Source: Ilyonectria destructans (taxonomy: Eukaryota; Ascomycota; Sordariomycetes; Hypocreales; Nectriaceae). Taken from it: a stretch of 64,000 nucleotides of DNA. The stretch is from NCBI GenBank assembly GCA_020740775.1, contig JAHEWK010000002.1, positions 2,976,001 to 3,040,000 of the forward strand, written 5' to 3'. This document shows, one piece after another, positions 32,704 through 41,623 of this stretch (positions are counted from its first letter, which is position 1; each line of letters starts with the position of its first letter). Made by a program: the position numbers and the translations under genes. The notes beneath the pieces are model-generated. The model worked only from the letters and a program-made list of their open reading frames with translations, had not been told where the DNA came from and ran no database searches.

Positions 32704-35700
32704 CTATCTCTTGAGAGAGGGCGGGCAGATCGTCTCGAAGAACCGAGTGGTCTTCAGGAAGGCTGCAAAGTCCGTAGGGCTAGCTATCAGACGTAGCCAA
32801 TAGTCCCTTGGAGTCCTTGGGTTGGGCTTGAAGACCGGCCACAGCTGCTGCAGCTGCTTGGTCTTCCGACAGTGGATGAGATGCTCTGGGGCCCGAAGCC
32901 CTCCGCACGAACAGCGTTGATTGTCTTTGTGTTGGAACCGGCGATGATACCAGTCAAAGTCCCCGTGGCCTGACCTTGCGGCTAGCAGGTTGTGTAGGAC
33001 TGGGCGAGGGAGGTTTAGTTCCTTTGGGCAGGCTAGGGAGGCTGTAAGACCTAGGTCTTGATATCCTCTGCAGGTAGGGGCTGTTTCCTCCCACCAGTCG
33101 GCAAATTGGGCTCTAATCTTAGACCTTCGCAGGCCGCCGATTCCGGCTATTGTAGGCGGCGCCCACTTATCTTCCGGAAGCGCGGCTCCTGCCTTTGCTA
33201 GCTGGTCGGCCTTTTCATTTCCTTCGATACCCTGATGCCCTGGGACCCAATGGACCTGGACCCGGGCTGTAGCAGCCGTCTGCTGGAAGTCTAGGAAGGC
33301 CTCTTGCGAGCTAGCTGGGGTATCCCCTAGCAGCCCTTGGATGACCGATGTGTTGTCAATGCAAGTGTGGATTTGAGTGTTCCGGTTGATCTGACAGGCT
33401 CGTCGGAGCCCGTGTCGGGCTCCTTCAACCTCTCCGTCGAAGACTTCTGCGAGGCCAAGTCGGCCTTTTCCTTCGGCTACCTTCCTGCCTGCTCGGTAGA
33501 TAATATAGCCCCAGCCGACAGCTCCAGTATGGCCCTTTGATCCGTCTGAATAGACTATTAGATCGTTGTCTGGGACTGTTTCCAGCCAAACCCGGAAGGT
33601 CTTGGCTGTTTCCTCTTTGGACCCCTTATCGGCTAGTGTCGCTGGGGGCGGCTGATGCCTCTTGGGCAGGATCTTCGGTCTTGGGGATCTAGGGAGCAGC
33701 CTTGCTGCCCTCTGTATCCTTGTTCGTGCTGGCTGGAGCCCTCCGTAGCCCCTGCCTCGTGGGAAGGGCCGTCTGGCTACCCTGTATGTTAGAGGGTGGT
33801 CCTGATCAACGGACCTAAGGCGTTAGCCAAGCTGAAGCTGGATTGCATTGAGGGCGATCCTAGCTGTAGGTATTCCAGCTTCCTTATAGAGGGCCAGGTT
33901 GGGGGTTGTCCGCCAGACCGAAAGGATAGCCCGATTCGTCGTATTGATAACGCTTGAGACCTCGTCCAGTAGATGTTCCTGTCTGGTTGCAATAATTGGC
34001 TCCAGGTTCTATCTTGCGGTCCGTCTTGTCTTTGAGCTTCCTTCGTACCAGACCTCGGCCCCGTACAGTAGGCTCGGCAACATACAGGTTAGGGCTGCCT
34101 TTCTGAGGGATCCAGCTGGGGGTCCCCGCCGGGTATTGGTTAGGCTTCGCAGGTGACTGGCGACTACTCTGGCCTTCTTTGCCCGTTCCTTTACGTGCTC
34201 TTGGAATTGCAGCTTCTGATTGAACTAAACGCCTAGCCAGCGGACTGGGTCTCGGCTTGGTTGGATAGAGAAGTTATGTTCTGGTATAGAGACCTCTGCC
34301 TCTAGAGCCTCGTCAGACCTAGCCCTCGTAAAGAAGATCAAGTCTGCCTTTTCTGGGTCGAAGGTGACCTTATTCTCAGCTCCCCAATTGAGGATCTGAC
34401 CGACATCTTGGCTCAGCAGCTCCAGATTCCTCTGGGGGGTCTTTTCAGTTCGTATAATACAGATATCATCTGTATAGCCGAAGCGGTGTATCTGATCTTC
34501 CAAACAGATATCTGCTATATAGAGCAGGAAGAGAATTGGAGACAGAGGGGATCCTTGCGGCAGCCCACAGAGGATAGGGCCGGTTTCTGTTGTCGTATCG
34601 TCTAGCCGGATGCTAGCTAGCCGGCCTCCCATAAATGCCCCAACAAGCCGGACTAGCTGTCGCGGCCAGCCTTATTGGATCATCCGTAGCATCAGCCTTC
34701 GTTGGAGGGTGGCATCAAAGGCGCCCTGTACATCAAGAGTAGCCATTGCAGCTGTGCCCCGATTCTCTAGGGCATGTTCGATCTCGTGTGTCACACAGGC
34801 TAGCAGGTCGGTGGCTGACCTACCCGGCAGAGCCCCTATCTGCTGGGCGCTAAGGACTTTGTGCAGAAGGGTTATCGTCGCTATCCTCCTTGCCAACAGT
34901 CTCTCGAGCCCCTTGCCAAGACAGGAAAGCAGGGAAATTGGTCTCCAGGCTCGGACGCTTATATAGTCCTTCTTTCCTGGCTTCTTCATTATAACCACCT
35001 CAGCTGTACGGAAGACTTCCGGGAAGTATCCGATCTTTAGGCAGGCTTGAAATAGCTGCTATATCCTATACTGAATAACATTCCAACAGGCCTGTAGCAG
35101 TCGGACCGAGATACCGTCTGTACCCGGCGACGTACTTTTGACCCTAATAGTAGCAGCTGCTAGCTCTTCGAGTGAGATGTGGTGGTCCCACGGCAGCTGT
35201 CTCTGCGGTACGCTAGGGATCTCAAGCGGATCTGTCTCTAGGTCTTCGTTGCTGTCTCGTCTCTCAAGGAGGGCTTGTTTGAGTGTATTGGCCTTATCCG
35301 TGCTGTTGGCTATGACCCTTCCGTCTAGGACTAGAGGGGGGGAGCTAACAGCCGGACCCAGCTTATGCCACTGAACGATCTTATAGAGGTCCTTATCTGA
35401 CTTAATCCCATCAATCCGGCCGATCCAGTAGCTGTCTTTTTCCTTCTGCACAACCTGCAGGAATTCCTTCCGTTCCTCTAGCAAGAGGTCCCCTGTGTTA
35501 TCCCTGCAGGCCTTGTAATAGGCCTTTAGGGCTGTCCGGCATTTCTCAGTCCACCACGGCGCGCTGTAGTTGTCTTTAGGTTGCTTTTGAACAGCTGCTG
35601 CCGCCTCCCTCAGGGCTGCTAGCAGTGCGGCTGCTGCTGTATCGATGTCTTCCCTAGCCGGCGTCTCTGGCAGCTGGGGGAGGTTGCAGACGCCTAGCTC

Positions 35701-36468
35701 AACGAGGCCGGTAAAGGTCTCTAGCTTACAGTCCGGAATAGCTAGTCTATGCTGTTCAAGCCGGATGGTCTGTGCCTGTGGGAGGGTTATTAGGATACCC
35801 TCGTGGTCCCTCCCTGGGTGCAGCCGATCCATTACTCTAGCTGTTGCGTGCGGTATGTTTGAAAATGCTAGATCGATGGTGTGTCCGCCATCTTGCGTGG
35901 GGACCCCGGGCTCGCCGATATAATCTAGCTGCTGGTCAGAGGCCCAGGCAGCTATCTCTTGGCCGTCGTTCCTCGTCTGTATGACCTCTGGATCCCACAT
36001 CCGGTACCAGGAATTAAAGTCTCCTGCCACCAAGCTCTGCTGTGGCAGCTGGAGGTCTAGAAGAAGTCTTGTTGCTTGATTCCTTGGGCAGGCTGGCTGC
36101 TTATAGATATTAATAACAGTCGTCTTATTGACCTCTAGCCAAAGAAGGTCTCGGCAGCTATCCCACGGTCTTATCTGTTCCGTTCTTAGACGGCTAGCCT
36201 TTCTGATATAGGAAATAACCCTTGGTTGGGTCTCTTGGTCCGTCTAATTGTCAATCGGAAGGTAGGCCTTATAGCCTGGGTGAGAGGTAAAGAACTTCCT
36301 TCCGCTTTGTTGTGCCCAGGGCTCCTGGACTAGGATAATGTCTATCCGGTCTTCCCAGCAGAGCTGGAGGAAGGCCGAGTGTGCTGCAGCTGTCTTTCCG
36401 ACATTGCCTTGAGCTATCCGCAAGGGGGCCTTTTGGGCGGGGTGTTTCTTTCTATACCTCTTCATCAT
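32704..36468 (-). pseudogene. Retrotransposon ORF2: endonuclease, reverse transcriptase, RNase H
   Basis: Reads from 36468 (MMKRYRKKHPAQKAPLRIAQ). The endonuclease shows LRIAQGNVGK, IILVQEPWA and VAGDFNSWY. The reverse transcriptase shows WRPISLLSCLGKGLERLLA, LDVQGAFDA, GLPQGSPLSPILFLLYIADI and the active site FGYTDD (about 34462-34485). RNase H shows YSDGSKGHTGAVGWGYIIY, an active-site Glu in GLAEVFDGEVEGAR, and HQGIEGNEKADQLAKAG. The C-terminus has CSCGGLRAPEHLIHC and ends at 32704. In-frame stops lie at 36244, 35059, 34672 and 34225 (left coordinates); all are TAG or TAA, and neighbouring residues suggest lost Trp or Gln codons. Its first codons overlap the end of ORF1 by 17 nt. It cannot make a full enzyme. 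Confidence 0.85.
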
Positions 36469-38143
36469 CTAGGATAGAGTAGGCATTTGCGATGTTATAG
36501 TCCTTCCGCGGGAGGTTACAGCCCCTGCGTTGGCAGTTAGCTGGCTGTATGTTGCTAGTTAGCTGGTCGGGCTGCTGGCTTGTCTGCTGGTCGGACTGCT
36601 GGTCTGGCAGCTGGTCTGGCAGCTAGTCGGGCTGCTAGTCTGACTGCTAGTCTGACTGCTGGTCGGGCTGTTAATCCGACTGCTGTCCTGTATTGACTGT
36701 TATTTCCATTTCGTCTTCTAGTATCTCCGATAAGGGCGCTGAGGTCAGGGAGCTAGAGGCAGAGGCACGACGGCTGTTGCCGGCAGAGTCCGGCATTCCA
36801 AAGGTGCTCTGGCTGTTCGTCTGTTGAGCTTGAAGGTAGCTCTTCTGACCGATCCGACGGATCTTCTTGAGTTCCTTGTTAGTCAGCAGAATCGTATCTC
36901 CGTCCTTCCGGATCGGCTTTACAGGGCAGTTTTCGTGGCTAGCTGGAAAGGGTCCGCAGCAGTTGGAGCATCTTGGAGGGAGCCAGTATGGCTGCTGGTG
37001 CTCTTCATCTAGAGGGTTACTGCAGGTCTCGCAGCGCTGTTGCCGGTGACAGTAGCGGTTGGAATGGAAGCCCTAGCATCCTGGGTTGTGTCGTTGGATA
37101 GAGGCTTTCTTCTCAATCCGCCTTGCTAATGCGCTTGCCCCAAAAAGCCGGAACGGCTTGACGGATTGGAGGAAGGAAGCAATCCAAGTCTTTCTTTCTG
37201 CTGTAGGGTTCTGGGCTGCCTGCCTCGATGGATACAGTCGTATAGGGCGTTGGCCTGTCTGCACAATAACTTCATCTTTAATTATTACTTCTGTATTAAT
37301 AAGGTCTCCCAAGATATTAGGTAGCTCCATCGGACAGCTAGGGATAGTATAGTTATACCATTTGACCGGTAGCTCAACCTTTAAGGCTTTAAGGTATTAC
37401 TGTAGTTATTCCTGGCCAGCAATAATCTTATTGCAAACTGCTATATTGATCGGGCGGATAGAGAATCCTATTGCTATATTATATACGTCGGGTATCTCCT
37501 TAAGCGAGAGGCCAAGGGCTCTACATGTAGCCTCACGTAGGGCAAAGTTTCTCAGGCTTCGGGCCTATTCGTGATACTCTTCAGGGACCCTTACAAGGAC
37601 CTAAAGGGGCTTGGCTTTTAGCTGCGGACTTACTTTTACTGCTGCCTGCTTGTTAGGGCTCTGGGAGCTCGATTGAGCTATTATATTAGACTTGCTAACA
37701 AGGTCTGCCCAGGTCTCTGGGCTGCTTATAGCGCCCTCAGCTGCCTGACCTCCGTAGATACAGTTTGTCAGATAGGTCGGGATGCCCTAGAAGAGCTTCC
37801 GTAGAGCCTGTTTCTCTTGCTGGCTAACCTTATCGATAATGCTATCGATAGCTAGCTCTAGCTGCTTGACCCCTCTAGCAAGGGTCTCGAGCTCGGAGAT
37901 GAGGGGGGCAAGGGTCCCCGGCTTCGGAGTCCCCTTTTCCCCTTGGGACCTACCTGATGCAGTCAGAGCCGGCTGCTCGTGGTATTCAGGCTGTGCTGTA
38001 CGTCTTCGCTTTGTGGGCGAAGAGGGCATCTGTACTTCGAAATAGGTCTGAGGGCTGCTGTCCAGTATCATCTGGTATGCTAGGTTATTTCTGTGTGGGG
38101 TGCGCGGCAGGGCGGCCGGCGCAGCGGCCGGCGCGGCAGCCAT
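36452..38143 (-). pseudogene. Retrotransposon ORF1 (gag-like, zinc-knuckle RNA-binding protein)
   Basis: Starts at 38143 with MAAAPAAAPAALPRTPHRNN, has a Lys/Arg-rich segment, a predicted coiled coil (LISELETLARGVKQLELAID) and near 36960-37080 a cluster of Cys/His knuckles (C.TC..PL..EHQ, RCSNCCGPFPASHENC). A Gln/Pro/Asp tandem repeat follows (36545-36680). In-frame TAG/TAA codons appear after LRKLF (37787), around YHE.ARS (37566), in GQE.LQ.YLKAL (about 37398-37412), after NPGC (37073) and four times within the Gln/Pro/Asp array. The stop at 36452 overlaps the ORF2 start. ORF1 products of this type bind the element RNA; this one is not functional. Confidence 0.78.
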
Positions 38144-38267
38144 AGCGGGCCCGGAAGGGTTTGGGTAGGCAGCTGGGTCACTCAGAGGCCTCTGTTAGGG
38201 AAATTGCAGTAAATTACGTGAGGGCACTAACACTAGGTGCCAAGAAAAATTAAATCAAGGGGAAGGT

Positions 38268-38281
38268 GAGATGAGAAAGAG
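38268..38281 (+). repeat. Right target-site duplication of the retrotransposon
   Basis: The 14-bp word GAGATGAGAAAGAG matches 32376-32389 with one difference. The NLR reading frame resumes directly after it. Confidence 0.8.
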
Positions 38282-38978
38282 GGTCTCTGGCGAGGAGCAT
38301 CCCTACACGTTGACCAGCATGGCCAACCTGGCGTCGACGTATGGGGACCAAGGCCGATGGAAAGAGGCAGAAGAGCTACAAGCCAAGGAATTGGAAATTT
38401 GCTTAAGGGTCGTTGGCGAAGAGCATCCCGACACGTTGACCAGCATGGCCAACCTGGCGTCGACATATAGAGACCAAGGCCGATGGAAAGAGGCGGAAGA
38501 GCTACAAGCCAAGGAATTGGAAATTTGCTCAAGGGTCCTGGGCGAGGAGCATCCCTCTACGCTGACCAGCATGGCCAGCCTGGCGTCGACATTTTGGAAC
38601 CAAGGCCGATGGAAAGAGGCGGAGGAGCTAGAGGTGCGAGTGATGGAGGCAAGAAAGAGAATCCTAGGCGAAGAGCATCCCTCCACGCTGACCAGCATGG
38701 CCAACCTGGCGTCGACGTATAGGGACCAAGGCCGATGGAAAGAGGCGGAAGAGCTACAAGCCAAGGAATTGGAAATTTGCTCAAGGGTCCTAGGCGAGAA
38801 GCATCCCTCTACGCTGACCAGCATGGCTAACCTGGCTATGACCTGGAAAGATCAAGGCGGCTCCGGAGCTGCTCTAGCTTTGATGCAGAATTGCGTTTCC
38901 CTACGAGAGAGGGTGCTTGGTCCAGATCATCCCGACACAGTATCCTCATTGACGACTCTAGCAAGATGGCAGGAGTGA
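38282..38978 (+). pseudogene. NLR-like gene, 3' part: kinesin-light-chain-type TPR array
   Basis: Continues the frame of the NLR left of the retrotransposon. It encodes five complete 42-residue TPR units of the pattern GEEHPxTLTSMANLASTY, DQGRWKEAEELQ, AKELEICxRVL, then a diverged last unit (GPDHPDTVSSLTTLARW) and a stop at 38976-38978. In intact fungal NLRs these repeats form the ligand-sensing C-terminus. Cut off from its promoter and start by 5.9 kb of foreign DNA, this part is not expected to be translated. Confidence 0.85.
38289..38918 (+). repeat. Five 126-bp tandem repeats encoding near-identical TPRs
   Basis: Units begin at 38289, 38415, 38541, 38667 and 38793, exactly 126 bp apart, and the sixth boundary at 38919 keeps the period. 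Long blocks such as ACCAAGGCCGATGGAAAGAG are shared by units, including at synonymous sites. Another unit, at 32271 left of the insertion, keeps the same phase. This is high internal repeat conservation, known from fungal NLR sensor domains. Confidence 0.9.
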
Positions 38979-39619
38979 ACGACCCACTGGTAGGGGATGT
39001 AGCACGGTTGGATGATATGCATCAAGGATGGGGGGTCTTAGTTACGACTAGTATGATGCACCAAATTTTGTGCTCTATGCTTGCCCTATACAATCTGAAC
39101 CAAAGACAAGTTACCCTGTAGTTTTGGCGCAACCACGGCTATAGTAGAGGAACAGCGAGGTTGCTGTTGAGCGACTTCTCCAGCATATAATCTCTTATAG
39201 CACAGGCTTGCTCTTAATCACTCTAGGGCTATATTCTATCCAAATGCTGACACCTTCCCCTGGCCATACGTCGCGCGCCTCACTTTACGAAGTCGCCTCT
39301 GCTTTACTTGCTCTGACGACCACAGGGTGACACCACGAACCCTCTGAACATGGCTCCGAAAATGATCCAAGTGTTGGAATTTGAGGCCTCCATACTTAGG
39401 ACGCTCACACCGCATCTTTCCGCCACTTCGTCTAGATCCGTCATCTCGTCTGTCCGCTGATACCGGAAAAACCTGATACCGGAAAAACCTGAGACGTAAT
39501 GCTGGATGGTGGTAGTAGTACCTGATTATATGCCATTGCGCCAGTGAACAATAAACTTTACATACTGTCCCATGTACACTCTTCTAGCCCAACTTACTCC
39601 CACTGAGCAAGAACTCCAT
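38979..39619. other. Intergenic between NLR remnant and CHAT pseudogene
   Basis: 640 bp with no conserved frame. It contains a perfect 16-bp tandem duplication at 39457-39488, listed separately. Confidence 0.4.
39457..39488 (+). repeat. 16-bp perfect tandem duplication
   Basis: The unit CTGATACCGGAAAAAC occurs twice in direct succession (39457-39472 and 39473-39488). Confidence 0.85.
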
Positions 39620-40470
39620 CAGTATTCTCAGAGACCGTCTAGGCGACATATATTCACGCACAGGCGAGATGGCGGACCTCGAGGAAGCCAAGGAATGCTT
39701 CGTCACTGCCTTGCGTCACTCCGCCTCCGCTGTGAGCGTGCGTGTCGCAGCGGGACGTAAACTTATATCATCCCAGCCATACTTCAATATTAACAAGCAT
39801 ACGCCATTGCTAAAACAACCATCAACTTGATTCCCGTATTAACGCCCCGTTCTCCGCAGTACTCAGACAACACGTACCTCCTCTCCACCGCTGTCGAACT
39901 CTCGTCGGGCGCGGCAGCCATTGCCCTTCATGCCAATAGAGGCCCTGCCGCTGCTATTGAACTGCTCGAGACTGGCCGTGGTGGCATCGCGGGAGCTCTT
40001 TTCGAGCAATCCGACCTTGCTGCACGCTTGGATGTCTCTGGGATGCCATTCTCTGTCCCGTTCTTAATGCTCTAGGCTTTACTGGGTCGCCGTCGGACAG
40101 TCAGTGGCCGCACGCGTGGTGGGTCCCATCGGCACACTGACACGGTTTTCACTCTGTCGGCACACCAGCGAGACGGTGGTTGACAGGGTCGTCTCATCCT
40201 ACGCCTCATCCTACGCCTCATCCTACGCCTCATCCATTAGGCGATCATATATAGCCAGCGACGGCCACAGCAAACGCCGTCAGCCGAAGAGTCCCGAAAT
40301 GCCGTTGTTGTTTCCATGGTGGCATCGATCAACCAGACCGAAATGGACCTCAGGAATCTTCTGCTGGTCAGGTAGACCTATTTGCTGTGCTGCCAAGAGC
40401 CGTAGAAGCGGCCATATTTCCAGTAGCCATCGTCGAGGTATCTCCCTTCGGACTCAGTTATGCTGAAGTG
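39620..40470 (+). pseudogene. Decayed TPR-CHAT domain gene
   Basis: Short blocks in changing frames follow the order seen in fungal TPR-CHAT proteins. First YSRTGEMADLEEAKECF (a TPR-like helix pair), then LIPVLTPRSPQYSDNTYLLS, GAAAIALHANRGPAAAIELL and ETGRGGIAGALFEQSDLAAR, the conserved entry to the CHAT domain. Later come ALGFTGSPSDSQWPHAWWVP and TLTRFSLCRHTSETVVDRVV. The expected stretch between the LFEQ block and the SDSQWPHAWW block is missing, and frame changes occur near 39826 and 40125. The catalytic His/Cys region cannot be traced. CHAT proteins are caspase-like proteases; this copy is a relic. Confidence 0.6.
40194..40229 (+). repeat. 12-bp tandem triplication inside the CHAT remnant
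   Basis: TCATCCTACGCC is repeated three times (40194-40205, 40206-40217, 40218-40229) with a partial fourth. It expands the codons of a conserved VVSSY segment. Confidence 0.88.
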
Positions 40471-41200
40471 GAAATCGAATATGGTGAGTCTCCTTGGGTA
40501 TCCAAGTCATTCGAGTGTACGCGGAGCACACCTTTCTTGTGAAGACATGACTGCTGAGAGGGCCCACGCCGAAAGGAGGACTCAACGTGGCACTTGCTTG
40601 TGGCGGAAGGCTGAGGTGCAGATCGCTTTGTCGAATCCAGGAGGGAGGTTTCAAGTTCGGGTGGAGAACGCTGCTGCAGGTGTCAGCAGAGGCGTGGGGC
40701 GAGCCGGTGTCCACCAAGTAAAATATAGACTTTTCATTGGCTGATATATCTCATTGGCTGACATATCTCATTGGCTGATATATCTCATTGGTTGGTTCAT
40801 TTCACCTCCTGTGTGTCGAGCGGAGTGCAGATCAGCTAAACGCACTCTCCCCCCACCTCATTGGTCGACACATTTCACCGTTTATTAGACCTACGTGAAG
40901 GGTGTCATTGTCCTTGGCGAGTGGGGTGGGGTTGGAGACGACTTCTGCTACCCCTCCAGATGATCTTGTACCCTCCGGGTCAGTTGAGCAGCCGCTCTCT
41001 GTGGTCTTTGGTTCACACGGCTCTTTTTTTCTCTTCTCCGTTTCCCGTCTCCAATCTTACACGTGACAGGATCTGCTTAGTCAGTGAGGTCCTATGAGCC
41101 TGGGGCGTCATAAACACTGTGCTTCGTCACTTGCGTCATCAACCACGCGCCGATCTAGTACGTCACCAGTCAACCGGCCCGCCCAGCTCCTTGCTTTCTG
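40471..41200. other. Intergenic with a short tandem repeat
   Basis: No gene is recognised. A 17-bp tandem repeat lies at 40735-40785, listed separately. Weak continuations of the CHAT gene may exist up to about 40500. Confidence 0.4.
40735..40785 (+). repeat. 17-bp tandem repeat, three units
   Basis: CATTGGCTGATATATCT occurs at 40735-40751, 40752-40768 (one change) and 40769-40785, with a diverged partial unit after it. A related CATTGG word recurs near 40860. The unit contains CCAAT on the minus strand. Confidence 0.85.
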
Positions 41201-41530
41201 ATGGCATCGCTGAAACAGCTATCACCAAAGCTTCTTAGTGATATGTCTGCGATACTAGCGGCATCGAAAAGTGATCTCCAGGCATTGATTCTTATAATGT
41301 GCACAGAGCTTGGCCGAACGATCGATGCACATCACCACCCGCAAACCGTCGCAAATGACGCGTCTGTTGAAGATGCCCTCCACTACTTCCAAGACCAAGC
41401 AGGAACCCAATTTCTGGGGCTAGCAGCATGCATTATTGTGGATCGGGGATTTTACGGTAGCTTGTTCAATCCCCTTGAAGTGTCGCGATGCTACACCAAA
41501 CAACAAAGGAGCCGGTATGAAGGGAAATAA
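41201..41530 (+). CDS. Short hypothetical ORF, 109 codons
   Basis: An uninterrupted frame (MASLKQLSPKLLSDMSAILA ... QQRSRYEGK) that converges on REV3 with 94 bp between the stops. It is mixed hydrophobic/polar, helix-prone, with no signal peptide, membrane span or known motif. I do not recognise it. It may be a small real gene, a fragment, or chance. Confidence 0.25.
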   Translation: MASLKQLSPKLLSDMSAILAASKSDLQALILIMCTELGRTIDAHHHPQTVANDASVEDALHYFQDQAGTQFLGLAACIIVDRGFYGSLFNPLEVSRCYTKQQRSRYEGK

Positions 41531-41623
41531 AGCAAAGACTTGGTAAACATCCAAAGACCCGTTAGGGGCTGCTTGTTTTTGACGCTATTCCTACATGATT
41601 CATACAACTTTCGTCAAAACCCA
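41531..41623. other. Short convergent intergenic stretch
   Basis: Lies between the stops of the hypothetical ORF and REV3; likely REV3 3' UTR. Confidence 0.4.

Larger units (their letters stand above)
32390..38267 (-). mobile_element. Tad1-like non-LTR retrotransposon (LINE), nearly full length, inactivated
   Basis: About 5.88 kb, inserted antisense to the NLR gene. From its 5' end (right): a short leader, ORF1 with gag-like zinc knuckles, ORF2 with AP endonuclease, reverse transcriptase, RNase H and a C-terminal CCHC-type motif, then a tail of AGAGAG repeats on the plus strand at the left end. The domain order and the RNase H plus terminal zinc knuckle place it in the fungal Tad1 clade. It is flanked by 14-bp target-site duplications, and both ORFs carry several TAA/TAG codons. 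Confidence 0.88.

Noticed and set aside
38303..38824. Minus-strand repetitive frame of 173 codons
   Set aside because: It is the complement of the TPR repeat array; its own repetitiveness is inherited from the 126-bp units.
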